Positions 46,004-55,479 of a stretch of 64,000 nucleotides of DNA are shown here, piece by piece. Made by a program: the position numbers and the translations under genes. Position 1 is the first letter of the stretch. Every line of letters starts with the position of its first letter. The notes below the pieces were generated by a model. That model worked only from the letters and a program-made list of their open reading frames with translations, did not search any database and was not told the DNA's origin. This stretch comes from an uncultured Elusimicrobiales bacterium (lineage in GTDB: Bacteria; Elusimicrobiota; Elusimicrobia; Elusimicrobiales; Elusimicrobiaceae): assembly GCA_944327085.1 (NCBI GenBank), contig CALVGG010000005.1, positions 1-64,000 of the forward strand. Direction: 5' to 3'.

Positions 46004-46044
46004 CTGTTATTTATAGAAACTAAATAATCAGTTTTGCACGTCTT

Positions 46045-46995
46045 TTAGCAGCTTCCGGCAGGAGCAGCGGGCTGCCCGTTGGCAGCAGGCGCGGCAGGGT
46101 TCATAAATTCAAACCCTTCAATTTCGGCCACACCGCCAAAATCCAATACTACTTTGCCTTCCCACAGGAAGGACGGAGAAGCATTCACCCCGTATTCCTG
46201 GGTGTATTTGGCTTCTTCTTTTAAAAGTTCTACGCCTTCGGTATCAAATTTTTTCATGATTTTTTTGCTGTTGATACCGGCTTCTTCCATGGCTTTATCC
46301 CAGCGGCTGGAGCGATAATCTTTATTGCGGATTTCCAAATATTTCCAGAATTTTTTGGGATAGTATTTGGCAATTAACAATTGGCGGATGTCTTCTTCCC
46401 ATTCAGCAGAACCGTGCAGGCTGGAGAAACCGTCTTTATCGCTGTAATTTACAATATAGCGCACGCGGATATCTTTGCCCTCCGGCAGTTTGCCCGCTTT
46501 TTGGGCTTCAATTACTTTGTTTTCCGCCATTGCACCATAAGGGCACTGAGACATAACAAACAGTTCCAACACGCCGGGTTTGGCTTCTTTTTCAGGCAGA
46601 ACGCCCTGGCGGGTTTGGCGCGGAAGGGCAATAAACTCGTCCTTTTCAATGGCTACGCCATACTGAATGTGCTGGCTCAGTTTTTCACGAATGGCATCCG
46701 TCTTTTTAACGATATACAAAGGCAGGAAAGAGTAATTCATTTCGGCCAATTTGGGGTCTTTTTTGGCTTCAGACACCGGCACCTTGGTTACTTTCGGTTC
46801 CATACCCAAAAATTGGGAAATGCCCAGCGTAAGCTGCGGGTCTTCTTTCCCGGCGTCGTAATCTTCCGATTCAACGATAATAAACTCCGCCGTTTGTTTG
46901 GCAGGTTCTGCTTTCTTTTTAGCGATTTTAGCCGTGGCCGCAAATGCCGCACCGGCCAAAGCAAACACCACAAATACCGTCAATAATTTTTTCAT
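46045..46995 (-). CDS. Exported thioredoxin-like protein with a single CPYG cysteine
   Basis: 316 aa. Signal peptide about 1-20 (ending AFAA). A thioredoxin/DsbA-like domain starts near residue 140: LELFVMSQCPYGAMAEN has Cys151 but Gly where the second Cys of CxxC would be. The cis-Pro loop is present (GVNASPSFLWEGK). The only other Cys is the last residue, Cys316 (APAGSC), after an Ala/Pro tail. An N-terminal extension (about 35-135) has no known match. It probably assists disulfide handling of the Cys-rich pilus and surface proteins (inference). Confidence 0.75.
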   Translation of the reverse strand: MKKLLTVFVVFALAGAAFAATAKIAKKKAEPAKQTAEFIIVESEDYDAGKEDPQLTLGISQFLGMEPKVTKVPVSEAKKDPKLAEMNYSFLPLYIVKKTDAIREKLSQHIQYGVAIEKDEFIALPRQTRQGVLPEKEAKPGVLELFVMSQCPYGAMAENKVIEAQKAGKLPEGKDIRVRYIVNYSDKDGFSSLHGSAEWEEDIRQLLIAKYYPKKFWKYLEIRNKDYRSSRWDKAMEEAGINSKKIMKKFDTEGVELLKEEAKYTQEYGVNASPSFLWEGKVVLDFGGVAEIEGFEFMNPAAPAANGQPAAPAGSC

Positions 46996-47012
46996 TATCC
47001 GTAATCTCCTGT

Positions 47013-47282
47013 TTACTTATCTTCTAATTCTACCCTTACGCCGCGTATTCCCACAGCGCATAAAATGTTGTATGCCAATAAGAAAAACACCACACTTACC
47101 AAGGCTAGCAGCGTGCCCTGTATGGCGCGCATGACCAGGCTCATGATGTAATCCATATTAATGGCCCCGTCCGGGTTAAATAACTCCAGCAGTGCGGTAA
47201 TTAACATCACCGCAAATACCGCCACCGGAAACGCGGAAAAAATGACATTGCTGACTGCTATCTTTTTAATTTCTACTTTCAT
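47013..47282 (-). CDS. Small membrane protein with two TM segments
   Basis: 89 aa. TM segments at about 13-33 and 50-75 are followed by VGIRGVRVELEDK. The layout resembles DUF3566-type proteins, but I would not rely on that. It sits between the HAMP sensor and the thioredoxin-like gene with gaps of 17 and 24 nt, so it belongs to the same transcript. Function unknown. Confidence 0.6.
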   Translation of the reverse strand: MKVEIKKIAVSNVIFSAFPVAVFAVMLITALLELFNPDGAINMDYIMSLVMRAIQGTLLALVSVVFFLLAYNILCAVGIRGVRVELEDK

Positions 47283-47306
47283 AAACTCTCCCGTTTTTAA
47301 ACCTGC

Positions 47307-48413
47307 TTACTTCTCCGGTTCCAACACCAAAACCATACGGTTTTTGCCGGCATCATCCGGCAGTTGTACGGCTTTCACCAAACATTGTACATTTTTATTA
47401 ATCACCGTGCCGCGCAAAACTTTGGTGGGGTTTTCCAACGCTTCGCCCACTACCTGAATAATATTCTGCTGGCGGCCGTCAAAAATATCCAACAAATGCA
47501 CAGGGCCGGTTTTTTTGCTGTTCAATTCAAAATTGGTATATAAAATATTGTTGTTCTCATCTATCACCAAAGCGCGGGAGCCTTTGGGTACCGTTACGGC
47601 CAGAATGGTTTTCCACCATTTGCGTTCTTTTTCCAAAGACATAATTTCCACATTTTCCAAACTTTTTATGTCTTCGCGTATTTTAAGCAAAAGCCCGTCT
47701 ATAGATTTGGCCACATCGCCAATTTCATCCCCGCGGGACGGATAAGACAGCGTAAGCGTATTTAAAGATACCGCATCCACCGCGTCTTTCAATCCTTCCA
47801 ACGGGCGCAAAATCTTTAACAGCATAAACAAATACAACACGCCGCCAATCAGCAGTATCATAAAAAATACGCCTATGGTATAACGTATCATGGCGGAATG
47901 AATCAAGTCTTTTGCGCTTTTGCGTGAAACCGACACATTCACCACCCCGGCCACCGCATCCTTGGCCAACAGCGGGATTGCCATATCATACGTGTTGCCG
48001 TTATCATACATAATGGCCTTGGGGGAACGCTCGTTAATGGCGTACACTACGGCACTGGTAGGGAAACCGACCGTATTGTTAAAATCCGAATAGGAAAGCC
48101 CCAAAAACTGCGTGTTTTCATGCCAGCGGACGGAACCGTCATAGTTTAAATAAATCAAATCTCTAATGCGGTCATCATTATTCTTCCAGGACTTCATAAT
48201 ATCCGCTTCTGCAAACGAAACCGGGCCCTTGGGGCGGGCCGCCAAAGCAGACACCAACCGCGGTGCACGGAAACGCACCATTTCCACCATTTCGTTTTGC
48301 AGTTTTTTGTCAAACACAAATTTGAACATATTGTAGTATACCAACCCGCCAAATACCGCCGCATACAGCGATACCAGCGCAAACCACAATATCCACTTAG
48401 ATGTCAATTTCAT
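47307..48413 (-). CDS. HAMP-domain sensor without kinase or cyclase output
   Basis: 368 aa from the ATG at 48413 (GAGGA upstream; a TTG three codons earlier is rejected). TM1 about 7-29, a periplasmic sCACHE-like domain (about 30-175; LIYLNYDGSVRWHENTQFLG), TM2 about 180-202, HAMP (203-255; SRGDEIGDVAKSIDGLL) and a C-terminal PAS-like domain (RALVIDENNNILYTNFE). No enzymatic output follows. Within the Tad operon it may regulate the motor directly or pass a signal to the downstream kinases. Confidence 0.8.
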   Translation of the reverse strand: MKLTSKWILWFALVSLYAAVFGGLVYYNMFKFVFDKKLQNEMVEMVRFRAPRLVSALAARPKGPVSFAEADIMKSWKNNDDRIRDLIYLNYDGSVRWHENTQFLGLSYSDFNNTVGFPTSAVVYAINERSPKAIMYDNGNTYDMAIPLLAKDAVAGVVNVSVSRKSAKDLIHSAMIRYTIGVFFMILLIGGVLYLFMLLKILRPLEGLKDAVDAVSLNTLTLSYPSRGDEIGDVAKSIDGLLLKIREDIKSLENVEIMSLEKERKWWKTILAVTVPKGSRALVIDENNNILYTNFELNSKKTGPVHLLDIFDGRQQNIIQVVGEALENPTKVLRGTVINKNVQCLVKAVQLPDDAGKNRMVLVLEPEK

Positions 48414-48432
48414 ATTATTCAAATCCTCAACA

Positions 48433-49794
48433 CTAACGTATGCCGGTTAATTCTTCCACCTTTTGCAAGCCGATGGCAGCATCCGTATTGCCCGGGTCTA
48501 ACTGTACGGCCTGCACCCAGGCTTCGCGGGCGCGCTCGTAATCGTCTTGGTTGAAGGCGTCCAAACCTTCCACGTATTTTTGGCGGGAAGCAGCGCGCGC
48601 TTCTTCCGACACGCGGCCCGTGGTGGGCGTTAATTCAGGCAAGGTTTCGTTTACACCCACTGTTTCCGGCAGCGGTTCGGGTTCTTCCGGCTGAGGAACC
48701 GGCTTGGTAACGGTGGTGGTTTCGGTAATTTCTTCCACAATATTGCCTTGGGCATCCGTGGTGCGTTTTACGGTGCGTTTGGTCTTTTCCGCCGCGGCGC
48801 GCAAAGCGGCTTCTTTGGCATTGCGGGCCTTTTTAATCCAGGTGTCCATTTCGGCCGTATTGGCACCCCATTTTTTGGCTTTGGTCCAGTATGCAATGGC
48901 GGAGTCATACTTGCCGTTGCCATACGCTTTGCTGCCGGCATTGGCGTAGCCGTCATAAATTTCTTCTTTCAGCTGCATCATGTATTTTTGCACGCGCTGG
49001 TCGCCGGGTTGTATTTTAATAATCCGTTCAAATACGGAATAAGCCTCCACAAATTGCCCTTGGTTATAATAGGCCATGGCTTGTTCCATAGCGTCCTGCA
49101 CCTGTTGTTTGCGCAGCAGGTTTTCCGTCTGGGAAATTTTGGTAACCAGGCTGGAGTCTTCTTTGCGAATCATCAACGCATTATACCAATTATCCAAAGC
49201 GGTTTGATAACTGCCGGCATCATAAGCCGTATCCCCGCGGCGTACATATTCGGCCGCAATATCGGCATTGATTTTGCGTTTCCAGGTCTGGGCTTTGCTG
49301 TTGCCGGGGCGAATGGTTAAAATTTCATCCAACTTTTGGTTGGCTTCCACCAGGCGGCCGCTGTCATACAGGCGCAACGCTTCCTGAAATTTGGCCTCTA
49401 TTACCTGAGACTCGGAAACCGTACCATATGTACCCATATGGTTGGCCTGCATGGCCAGGGTTTGGGCTTGGGTAAAGTTAGGGTCTATGCTTAAAATGGT
49501 TTGGGCCAGTTCTTGTGCGCGCTGGTAATCCCCGTGTTTATACAGCTGGTAGGCATTTTCGTACACCATGCGCAGCGTATAGTTTTGAATGCGCTGTTTT
49601 TCCAACTGAACGGTGGATAAATATTGCTTGCGTTCTTCCACATCGTTTAAAGTGCCTAAGGAAATTTTGCTTAAATCCAACAGCATGCCCGCTTCTTTAC
49701 CGTGCTGGCGGACTGGAATTTCCCGCAGAACCGGGGCAGCCACAGACGATATGGCCGTTACAGCAAACAGAGCAAACAAGAAATGTTTTTTCAT
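48433..49794 (-). CDS. Exported TPR protein of the Tad operon
   Basis: 453 aa. Signal peptide 1-20 (MKKHFLFALFAVTAISSVAA), no lipobox. TPR-like repeats from about residue 75 to 330 (AYQLYKHGDYQRAQELAQTIL; EALRLYDSGRLVEANQKLDEIL; ALDNWYNALMIR), a charged linker with TRTTD and Pro/Glu-rich parts (about 335-400), and one last TPR (KYVEGLDAFNQDDYERAREAW). It takes the place of TadD, the TPR pilotin of Tad systems, but is larger and not a lipoprotein. It follows tadC in the operon. Confidence 0.75.
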   Translation of the reverse strand: MKKHFLFALFAVTAISSVAAPVLREIPVRQHGKEAGMLLDLSKISLGTLNDVEERKQYLSTVQLEKQRIQNYTLRMVYENAYQLYKHGDYQRAQELAQTILSIDPNFTQAQTLAMQANHMGTYGTVSESQVIEAKFQEALRLYDSGRLVEANQKLDEILTIRPGNSKAQTWKRKINADIAAEYVRRGDTAYDAGSYQTALDNWYNALMIRKEDSSLVTKISQTENLLRKQQVQDAMEQAMAYYNQGQFVEAYSVFERIIKIQPGDQRVQKYMMQLKEEIYDGYANAGSKAYGNGKYDSAIAYWTKAKKWGANTAEMDTWIKKARNAKEAALRAAAEKTKRTVKRTTDAQGNIVEEITETTTVTKPVPQPEEPEPLPETVGVNETLPELTPTTGRVSEEARAASRQKYVEGLDAFNQDDYERAREAWVQAVQLDPGNTDAAIGLQKVEELTGIR

Positions 49795-49806
49795 GGTTTA
49801 ACCTCT

Positions 49807-50700
49807 TTAAAAACTAAGCCCGCCCTTAAAAAAGCCTGAAATCATAGGGGCAAGAATTAAAATAAAAATAGTGGGGAATATGAAAAAGAACAGCGGAAAC
49901 AACATTTTGGTAGAAGCCTGCGCGGCCACCTTTTCGGCCAGGCTTAAACGGCGGGAGCGCAAATCCGTTGAGAAGTTGCGCAGCAAATCCACCAGGCTGG
50001 TACCTAATTCATCCGACTGTTTAATAAGCCCCACCAATGAACGGACCTCCTGCACACCCGTACGGGCGGTAAGACGGTCCAACGCTTCGCGCCGGGAATA
50101 GCCCAGCCTAATTTCATTGATGGTTTTTTCCAATTCCTCTTCCAAAACGGTTTTTTCTTTGGCTATTTTAATAATACGTTCAAAAGCGGTTAAATAGTCT
50201 AAGCCGGATTCAATAATCAAAGCGGCTAAATCCACCGTAGTGGAAAAGTTACCCAAAATTTCCGCCTGGCGCTTTTGAATTTTGCTTCTTAAAATGATGT
50301 CCGGCAAATAAAACCCCACGGGAAAAGCAATTACCGCCAATACAAAACTATTAAAAATAATCAATGCCCCCACCGGGAAAGCCAACGCCAACCCCACCTT
50401 TAAATACAAAATATCCACCGGCTGGGGTGTATCCGGGCTGCCCAGCTGCAGGTGCATTTCTTCCAAAGGCTGTTCCAAATGAAACGCGTGCAGGCAAAAC
50501 AAGGCAAGACGGTCAAAAAATTTATCCGGGTTCAATTTAGAAAAGCTGGAGGTGGATTTATATTTACGCACGGCCACGTCCACCAGCGTTTCTTTTTCTT
50601 CTTTGGGGGAAAGCAACATCAACACCCCAATAAACAACGCGATGGTTCCAATAATAGCACAAACGCCCAATATTAAACGTAAGCCCAAAGAGACTTCCAT
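49807..50700 (-). CDS. tadC: Tad inner-membrane platform protein TadC
   Basis: 297 aa. T2SSF-type platform protein: TM near the N-terminus (LRLILGVCAIIGTIALFIGVLML), two in the middle (about 105-140), a cytoplasmic helical domain with FSTTVDLAALIIESGLDYLTAFERI and TRTGVQEVRSLVGLIKQSDELGTSL, and a C-terminal TM (MLFPLFFFIFPTIFILILAPMI). It works with TadB and the ATPase to push pilins out of the inner membrane. Its ATG shares one base with the tadB stop. Confidence 0.9.
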   Translation of the reverse strand: MEVSLGLRLILGVCAIIGTIALFIGVLMLLSPKEEKETLVDVAVRKYKSTSSFSKLNPDKFFDRLALFCLHAFHLEQPLEEMHLQLGSPDTPQPVDILYLKVGLALAFPVGALIIFNSFVLAVIAFPVGFYLPDIILRSKIQKRQAEILGNFSTTVDLAALIIESGLDYLTAFERIIKIAKEKTVLEEELEKTINEIRLGYSRREALDRLTARTGVQEVRSLVGLIKQSDELGTSLVDLLRNFSTDLRSRRLSLAEKVAAQASTKMLFPLFFFIFPTIFILILAPMISGFFKGGLSF

Positions 50701-52385
50701 TATACTTTCACCTCGCCCAATTTCTTAATCACTTTCATACCGATACAAATCCAGATCACACAAACAAAGAAAATCCCCAACCCCAACGGAGTGGAATAGA
50801 ACGAAATCATATCATCGGGGCGGAAAACAAACATTACACCCAACATTAAAAACGGCATAATGCCCACCACCACAGACTGGATCTTCTGCTGCGCCGTCAT
50901 GGCCTGCAGTTTTTCTTCCAGCTTGCTTTCCTCGCGGATATTTTCCACCAGGCGGGAGAAAATAACCGTTAAGTTACCGCCCACTTGCCGCTGAATAACA
51001 ATCGCCTTAATGGTATAGCTTAACATGCGGCTGTCTACGCGGTCGTTCAAGCCGTCCAAGGCTTTTTCAAAAGGGGTACCCAGTTGATAGTTTTTAATCA
51101 CCAAGCCAAATTCGTCCGAAATTGGGGGACGCATTTCCGTGGATACTTTTTCAAAACCTTGCACAATATCCATACCGGAACGCAAAGAGTTAGAAAGCAA
51201 AATCAGCGCGTCCATCAGCTGGGCATTGATTTTGCGTCCGCGGGCTTTTTTAAGGGAGTCCAATACCGCTTCCGGCATACGGATACTGACAAACACCCCC
51301 ATAGCCACAAAAATTAAAAACATAAACACGCCGCTAAATCCGCCCGTGTTAATCCCGGCCAGCAACCCAAAAAAGGCAAATACCCCTATGGTACCAAAAA
51401 CGATATAACGAATGTCTATGCTTAAAAACTGGCGGTTGAAATCTTCCGCCCAGGCCACGCTTTTCACGCGGTAATTTTCCACCATCAGTTCAATGCTTTG
51501 GCGTTTTACTTCCAACAATAAAAATACCGCCAAACCGGCCAACGCACTGCCAATAAGCAGCATAATCCAAAAAATCAATCTTTCTGCTGCAGTGGTTTGC
51601 AAATTTTTAGGGTCCGGTGGGAACACCGGCACCGCGCTGGACATAAACTCCGAATACAACTGGTTGGAAAGCACCACCACCGCCTGTACGGCGCGGCGGT
51701 ATTTGTCTTCCCGTTCTTTAGACGGGCTGGAAAAAGATTCTATGGTGCTGAAAAATTCGCTGTTAATCAATTCCAGCGTGGCCAGCATGGCCCGGCCGCG
51801 GCCGTCCATACTGTTTTTCATAATTAAAGGTTTGGAACCAAAAAGCAAATCTTTGTTTAAGCGGTCCAACGTGGCCACCAAATTGATGCGGTTACCCACA
51901 TAACCGCGGGCAAGTTGGTCCATAGAAATAGGCTGGGAAGGATCCATGGACGTGTTGGCGCGGTCCAAATACAAATAGACGTTAGAAAATGCCTGGCGCC
52001 ACAAATCGGCCTCGCTGTAGGTGCCTTCACCGGGGATATACACCACTTTGGTCTTATCCATACGGGAAAGTTCCGCTTCTTTATGCACAGTTACCACTTT
52101 GCCGGTAGAATCTTTTGTCTGCACATCCTGCCCTTCTATAAACCATTTGGGCGGCTTAATTACTGCGCCTGCATTGGGGCATTGTTCCGGCACGGTTTGC
52201 ATTTTTTTGTCATTGGGCACTTTTACATCAAACATTTCCGCCAGCGCAGCCATTTTAAACATGGCGCATTCAATGCGTTTTTTGTCGTTTCTGGTTAAAC
52301 CGCGCGCAGAAACCGCCGCCGGGGCCACAAGCACACCGGCTGTAAATGTAAAAATAAAAAGAGGAACCAAATATTTTTTTATCAT
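50700..52385 (-). CDS. tadB: TadB platform protein with an added exported N-terminal domain
   Basis: 561 aa, against about 300 for a normal TadB. Residues 1-28 form a cleavable-looking signal peptide (ending VSARG), 29-260 an extra, probably periplasmic, helical domain with two Cys, followed by a TM at about 267-290. The usual TadB part starts after that: paired TMs at about 325-380, the cytoplasmic T2SSF domain (LMDALILLSNSLRSGMDIVQGFEKV), and two final TMs. GGGGAG precedes the ATG. The fusion places a sensing or anchoring domain on the platform. Confidence 0.88.
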   Translation of the reverse strand: MIKKYLVPLFIFTFTAGVLVAPAAVSARGLTRNDKKRIECAMFKMAALAEMFDVKVPNDKKMQTVPEQCPNAGAVIKPPKWFIEGQDVQTKDSTGKVVTVHKEAELSRMDKTKVVYIPGEGTYSEADLWRQAFSNVYLYLDRANTSMDPSQPISMDQLARGYVGNRINLVATLDRLNKDLLFGSKPLIMKNSMDGRGRAMLATLELINSEFFSTIESFSSPSKEREDKYRRAVQAVVVLSNQLYSEFMSSAVPVFPPDPKNLQTTAAERLIFWIMLLIGSALAGLAVFLLLEVKRQSIELMVENYRVKSVAWAEDFNRQFLSIDIRYIVFGTIGVFAFFGLLAGINTGGFSGVFMFLIFVAMGVFVSIRMPEAVLDSLKKARGRKINAQLMDALILLSNSLRSGMDIVQGFEKVSTEMRPPISDEFGLVIKNYQLGTPFEKALDGLNDRVDSRMLSYTIKAIVIQRQVGGNLTVIFSRLVENIREESKLEEKLQAMTAQQKIQSVVVGIMPFLMLGVMFVFRPDDMISFYSTPLGLGIFFVCVIWICIGMKVIKKLGEVKV

Positions 52386-52396
52386 TTTATGCTCCC

Positions 52397-54715
52397 CTAT
52401 TTAACCGCCGGAGGAGGAGGCGGAACAACCGCCCCCGCTGCCTTGCCGGCAGCTTGTGCGGGGGTTAAAAGCGGTTTGCCGTTTTCATCAAAAGGCACCG
52501 CATTTTTGGTAAAAATATCTTCCGGAAGTGGGACACCCTTGGCCTTAAAATCGCCAAAGAAAGAAGGAATATTGCCCGTAGGTGCAAAGAAACCTTCCAC
52601 CTTGCCGTTTTCATCTACGCCCGTTTGTACATATCTAAATAAATCCACAGATTGGATAACCCCATCCTTTTGGCCGGTCATTTCGGTAATATAGGTTACC
52701 TTTCTGGACCCGTCCGAAAAACGGGAAAGCTGCACAATCATGTTAACGGCAGAAGAAATCATTTCACGAATAGCGAAAATCGGTAAATCCGCACCGGTTT
52801 GCATGCACATGGCTTCCAAACGAGACAGCCCGTCGCGCGGTGTATTGGCGTGAATGGTGGTTAAAGACCCTTCGTGACCGGTGTTCATAGCCTGTAACAT
52901 GTCCAAAGCTTCGGCGCCGCGGCATTCCCCTACCACAATGCGGTCAGGACGCATACGCAAGCAGTTTTTTACCAAATCCTGAATGGTAATGGCCCCTTTG
53001 CCTTCCACGTTTGGCGGGCGGCTTTCCAGCGAGACCCAGTGCGGCTGCTGCAGCCTAAGTTCCGCCGTGTCTTCCACCGTAATGATACGTTCATCGTGCG
53101 AAATATAGCCGGACAAAGCATTTAAAAATGTTGTTTTACCGGTACCGGTACCGCCGCAAACAATAATGTTTTTACGAATGCGCACACATTTTTCCAAAAA
53201 GTCCATACATTCGCGGCTGATGGTGCCGAAGCGGAAATAATCCTCCGGCCCGAAAGGTTTTTGAGAGAAGCGGCGAATGGTAAGCGTAGGGCCGGATACC
53301 GCCAACGGCGCAATAATGGCGTTTACACGGGAGCCGTCTTTCAAACGGGCGTCCACCAGCGGGACGGATTCGTCTATACGGCGGCCCAAGGGGGATACAA
53401 TGCGTTTAATAACCTGCACAACCTGCTCATTATTGCGAAATTTATATTTGGTCAGCGTCAGTTTACCTTTTTGTTCAATAAAAATTTTATCAAACGCGTT
53501 TACCATAATTTCGGTAACGCTGGGGTCTCTCATTAAGTTTTCCAGCGGCCCCAAGCCCAAAATTTCATCCAACAGTTCCGAGCTAAAACGCATGCGCTGT
53601 TCACGCGAAAACTGCAGGTTGGGTTGTTTTTGTAAAATATCATCCACAATAGTAGCTACACGTTTGCGGGTTTGCTCACTGGCGGTGCTTTCGTCGCTAA
53701 TTACAATATGTTCAATTTCCAACGTGCGCACCACTTCTTTATGTACTTTTTGTTTTAAATCATCCCAAAAAGACATTTTGGTTTTGTTGGCGGCAGAGTT
53801 GGAATCATCTTCCGCGGCAAAGTGGGAATTAGCCGCCTGTGTATCCCCACCTTGGAAAAGGATGGGGCTCCAAATTTCTTTGGCGGCTTGGGTAAATTCT
53901 TCGTCGGTTACTTCGGCCACCCAATCTTTGGGAGCCGGTTTTAAATCCCGTATTTGGGCTAAAATTAAACGAAGCCCTTTTATCCACTCGCTTTGCGGAT
54001 TGACGATAATTTCAATTTCGCGCCGGTTGGCAGAGGCCATAATGCCTTCGTCCCACGGCAGGAAAACATCAATATTGCGCCCCAGCAAAGACGTATACAC
54101 ACGCTCCATTTCTTCATAAGGGATAGAGCCGGGCGTATCATAAGCATTGCAAATTACGCTGATGCGGTCCAGCGGGTAGCGCTGTTCTTTATAATCATTA
54201 AACAACTGTACGGTGGAATTTAAATGGGAACGCGTAGCATGCGTAACCCAAAAAATCTTGTCGGAAATATCAAAAGCAAACGCCTGCATGGGAAAGCTGG
54301 AATCCACATCCAAAAAGATATCAAAGGTTTGGGACAGGCGCGATAAAATGGGAATTAAAATTTTAGGGCTAATACTGGCCACTTGTGCACGGGTATTACC
54401 TAACGGAAGCACCCCCACCCCCCACTGAGACATGGAAATCTTCCCGCGCAAAAGCCCCCCCACCACGGCAATGTTGGTATTACCCAGCGTGCGCAAAATA
54501 TCGGCCACGCTGACGGGCTTTTTAATGTTTAAATAAAAACTATGCTCCTGCCGGGCCAAAGGGTCCAGCGGGACGATAAGAACAGGCCTTTTTTGAATAC
54601 CCGCCCATCCCAATGCCAAATTGAGCACAAGCGTGGTCTTCCCCGCTCCTTCTTTCGGGCCGGAGAATGTAATAATCTTAGCGTCTGTTTTTAAAGAAGG
54701 GTCCTGTTCAGCCAT
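52397..54715 (-). CDS. CpaE/TadZ-CpaF/TadA fusion ATPase
   Basis: 772 aa. Residues 1-265 are a MinD/ParA-type domain with deviant Walker A KEGAGKTT (21-28), as in the CpaE/TadZ localisation factor but without its receiver-like part. A linker (about 270-330) leads to a full CpaF/TadA secretion ATPase: N-terminal domain 340-480, Walker [10 protein letters not shown] (521-529), Asp box VEDTAEL, Walker [11 protein letters not shown] (591-600), His box [13 protein letters not shown] (612-624). A Pro-rich tail ends the protein. Both functions are usually separate genes. It powers pilus assembly from the cytoplasm. Confidence 0.92.
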   Translation of the reverse strand: MAEQDPSLKTDAKIITFSGPKEGAGKTTLVLNLALGWAGIQKRPVLIVPLDPLARQEHSFYLNIKKPVSVADILRTLGNTNIAVVGGLLRGKISMSQWGVGVLPLGNTRAQVASISPKILIPILSRLSQTFDIFLDVDSSFPMQAFAFDISDKIFWVTHATRSHLNSTVQLFNDYKEQRYPLDRISVICNAYDTPGSIPYEEMERVYTSLLGRNIDVFLPWDEGIMASANRREIEIIVNPQSEWIKGLRLILAQIRDLKPAPKDWVAEVTDEEFTQAAKEIWSPILFQGGDTQAANSHFAAEDDSNSAANKTKMSFWDDLKQKVHKEVVRTLEIEHIVISDESTASEQTRKRVATIVDDILQKQPNLQFSREQRMRFSSELLDEILGLGPLENLMRDPSVTEIMVNAFDKIFIEQKGKLTLTKYKFRNNEQVVQVIKRIVSPLGRRIDESVPLVDARLKDGSRVNAIIAPLAVSGPTLTIRRFSQKPFGPEDYFRFGTISRECMDFLEKCVRIRKNIIVCGGTGTGKTTFLNALSGYISHDERIITVEDTAELRLQQPHWVSLESRPPNVEGKGAITIQDLVKNCLRMRPDRIVVGECRGAEALDMLQAMNTGHEGSLTTIHANTPRDGLSRLEAMCMQTGADLPIFAIREMISSAVNMIVQLSRFSDGSRKVTYITEMTGQKDGVIQSVDLFRYVQTGVDENGKVEGFFAPTGNIPSFFGDFKAKGVPLPEDIFTKNAVPFDENGKPLLTPAQAAGKAAGAVVPPPPPAVK

Positions 54716-54720
54716 AACTG

Positions 54721-55467
54721 TTATTCAACAACCTCTACCGTTACAAACAAGAACAAAGAGCGCTGGTCTTCGGTTACGTCTTTGCTCTTAAAAAACAAGC
54801 CGATTAACGGCAAACGGCCCAAGAAGGGCACGCGGTCTTCCGACACGTTGCGGCTGCTGCTTTTTAATCCGCCGATTACCAATGTCTCCCCGCTGTTGAG
54901 CTCCACATGGGTTTGCACCAAACGTTCCAAAATAGAATAAGAGGTGGAAGTACCAATCATAATGGCGCGGGAATAATCCGGCTGGGATACTTTTAATTCC
55001 AACTGCAAGTCAATAATATTGCCGCGTTCCGGAATGATGGTAGGCGTTACGTTTAACAATACCCCGTAAGTTTCCATCTGCGTCCCCACGGCACCCTGGC
55101 TGTTAACCACCGGGTACGGTATACGCCCACCCACAGATATGTTAGCCTGATTGCCCGAGCTGGTAACAATTTTAGGGTTAGATAAAATCTGCGCACGGCC
55201 TTCGTTTTCCATCAGCCTTAAACGGGTGGCTACTGCCGTTTTGCGTTCAAAATCCCCCAAAGAGAAAATCCCGGGGATGGCGGCTTCTTCAAAGTCAAAG
55301 ATTTGGTTCCATGCAAAACCTTTAACAGAACTCATAGAGCCGGCAATTTCAACCACGTCGGCGCTGACGGATACCAAACGCGTCTTTTTGGCGTGCACGC
55401 ACGGGGCCGCCAAGGCCACAAATAACACGGCGACAGATAGTTTAGTAATAAAGTTTGTTTTTATCAT
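54721..55467 (-). CDS. Short CpaC/RcpA-type secretin
   Basis: 248 aa. Signal peptide about 1-26, then a short lead and the secretin domain (about 90-248): RLMENEGRAQILSNPKIVTSSG, GGRIPYPVV, VTPTIIPERGNIIDLQLEL, LNSGETLVIGGLKSS, the C-terminal FLGRLPLIGLFFKSK block. Tad secretins commonly have 400-600 aa with N0/BON domains, which are missing here. The protein should form the outer-membrane channel, but with no periplasmic arms to meet the inner complex. It lies 5 nt before the fusion ATPase. Confidence 0.88.
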   Translation of the reverse strand: MIKTNFITKLSVAVLFVALAAPCVHAKKTRLVSVSADVVEIAGSMSSVKGFAWNQIFDFEEAAIPGIFSLGDFERKTAVATRLRLMENEGRAQILSNPKIVTSSGNQANISVGGRIPYPVVNSQGAVGTQMETYGVLLNVTPTIIPERGNIIDLQLELKVSQPDYSRAIMIGTSTSYSILERLVQTHVELNSGETLVIGGLKSSSRNVSEDRVPFLGRLPLIGLFFKSKDVTEDQRSLFLFVTVEVVE

Positions 55468-55479
55468 GATGGTTCCTGT

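Noticed and set aside
53277-54119. Plus-strand ORF of 280 codons opposite the fusion ATPase
   Set aside because: The minus strand encodes a clear CpaE-CpaF protein over the same bases; the plus reading is Ser/Arg-rich antisense without a start site signal.
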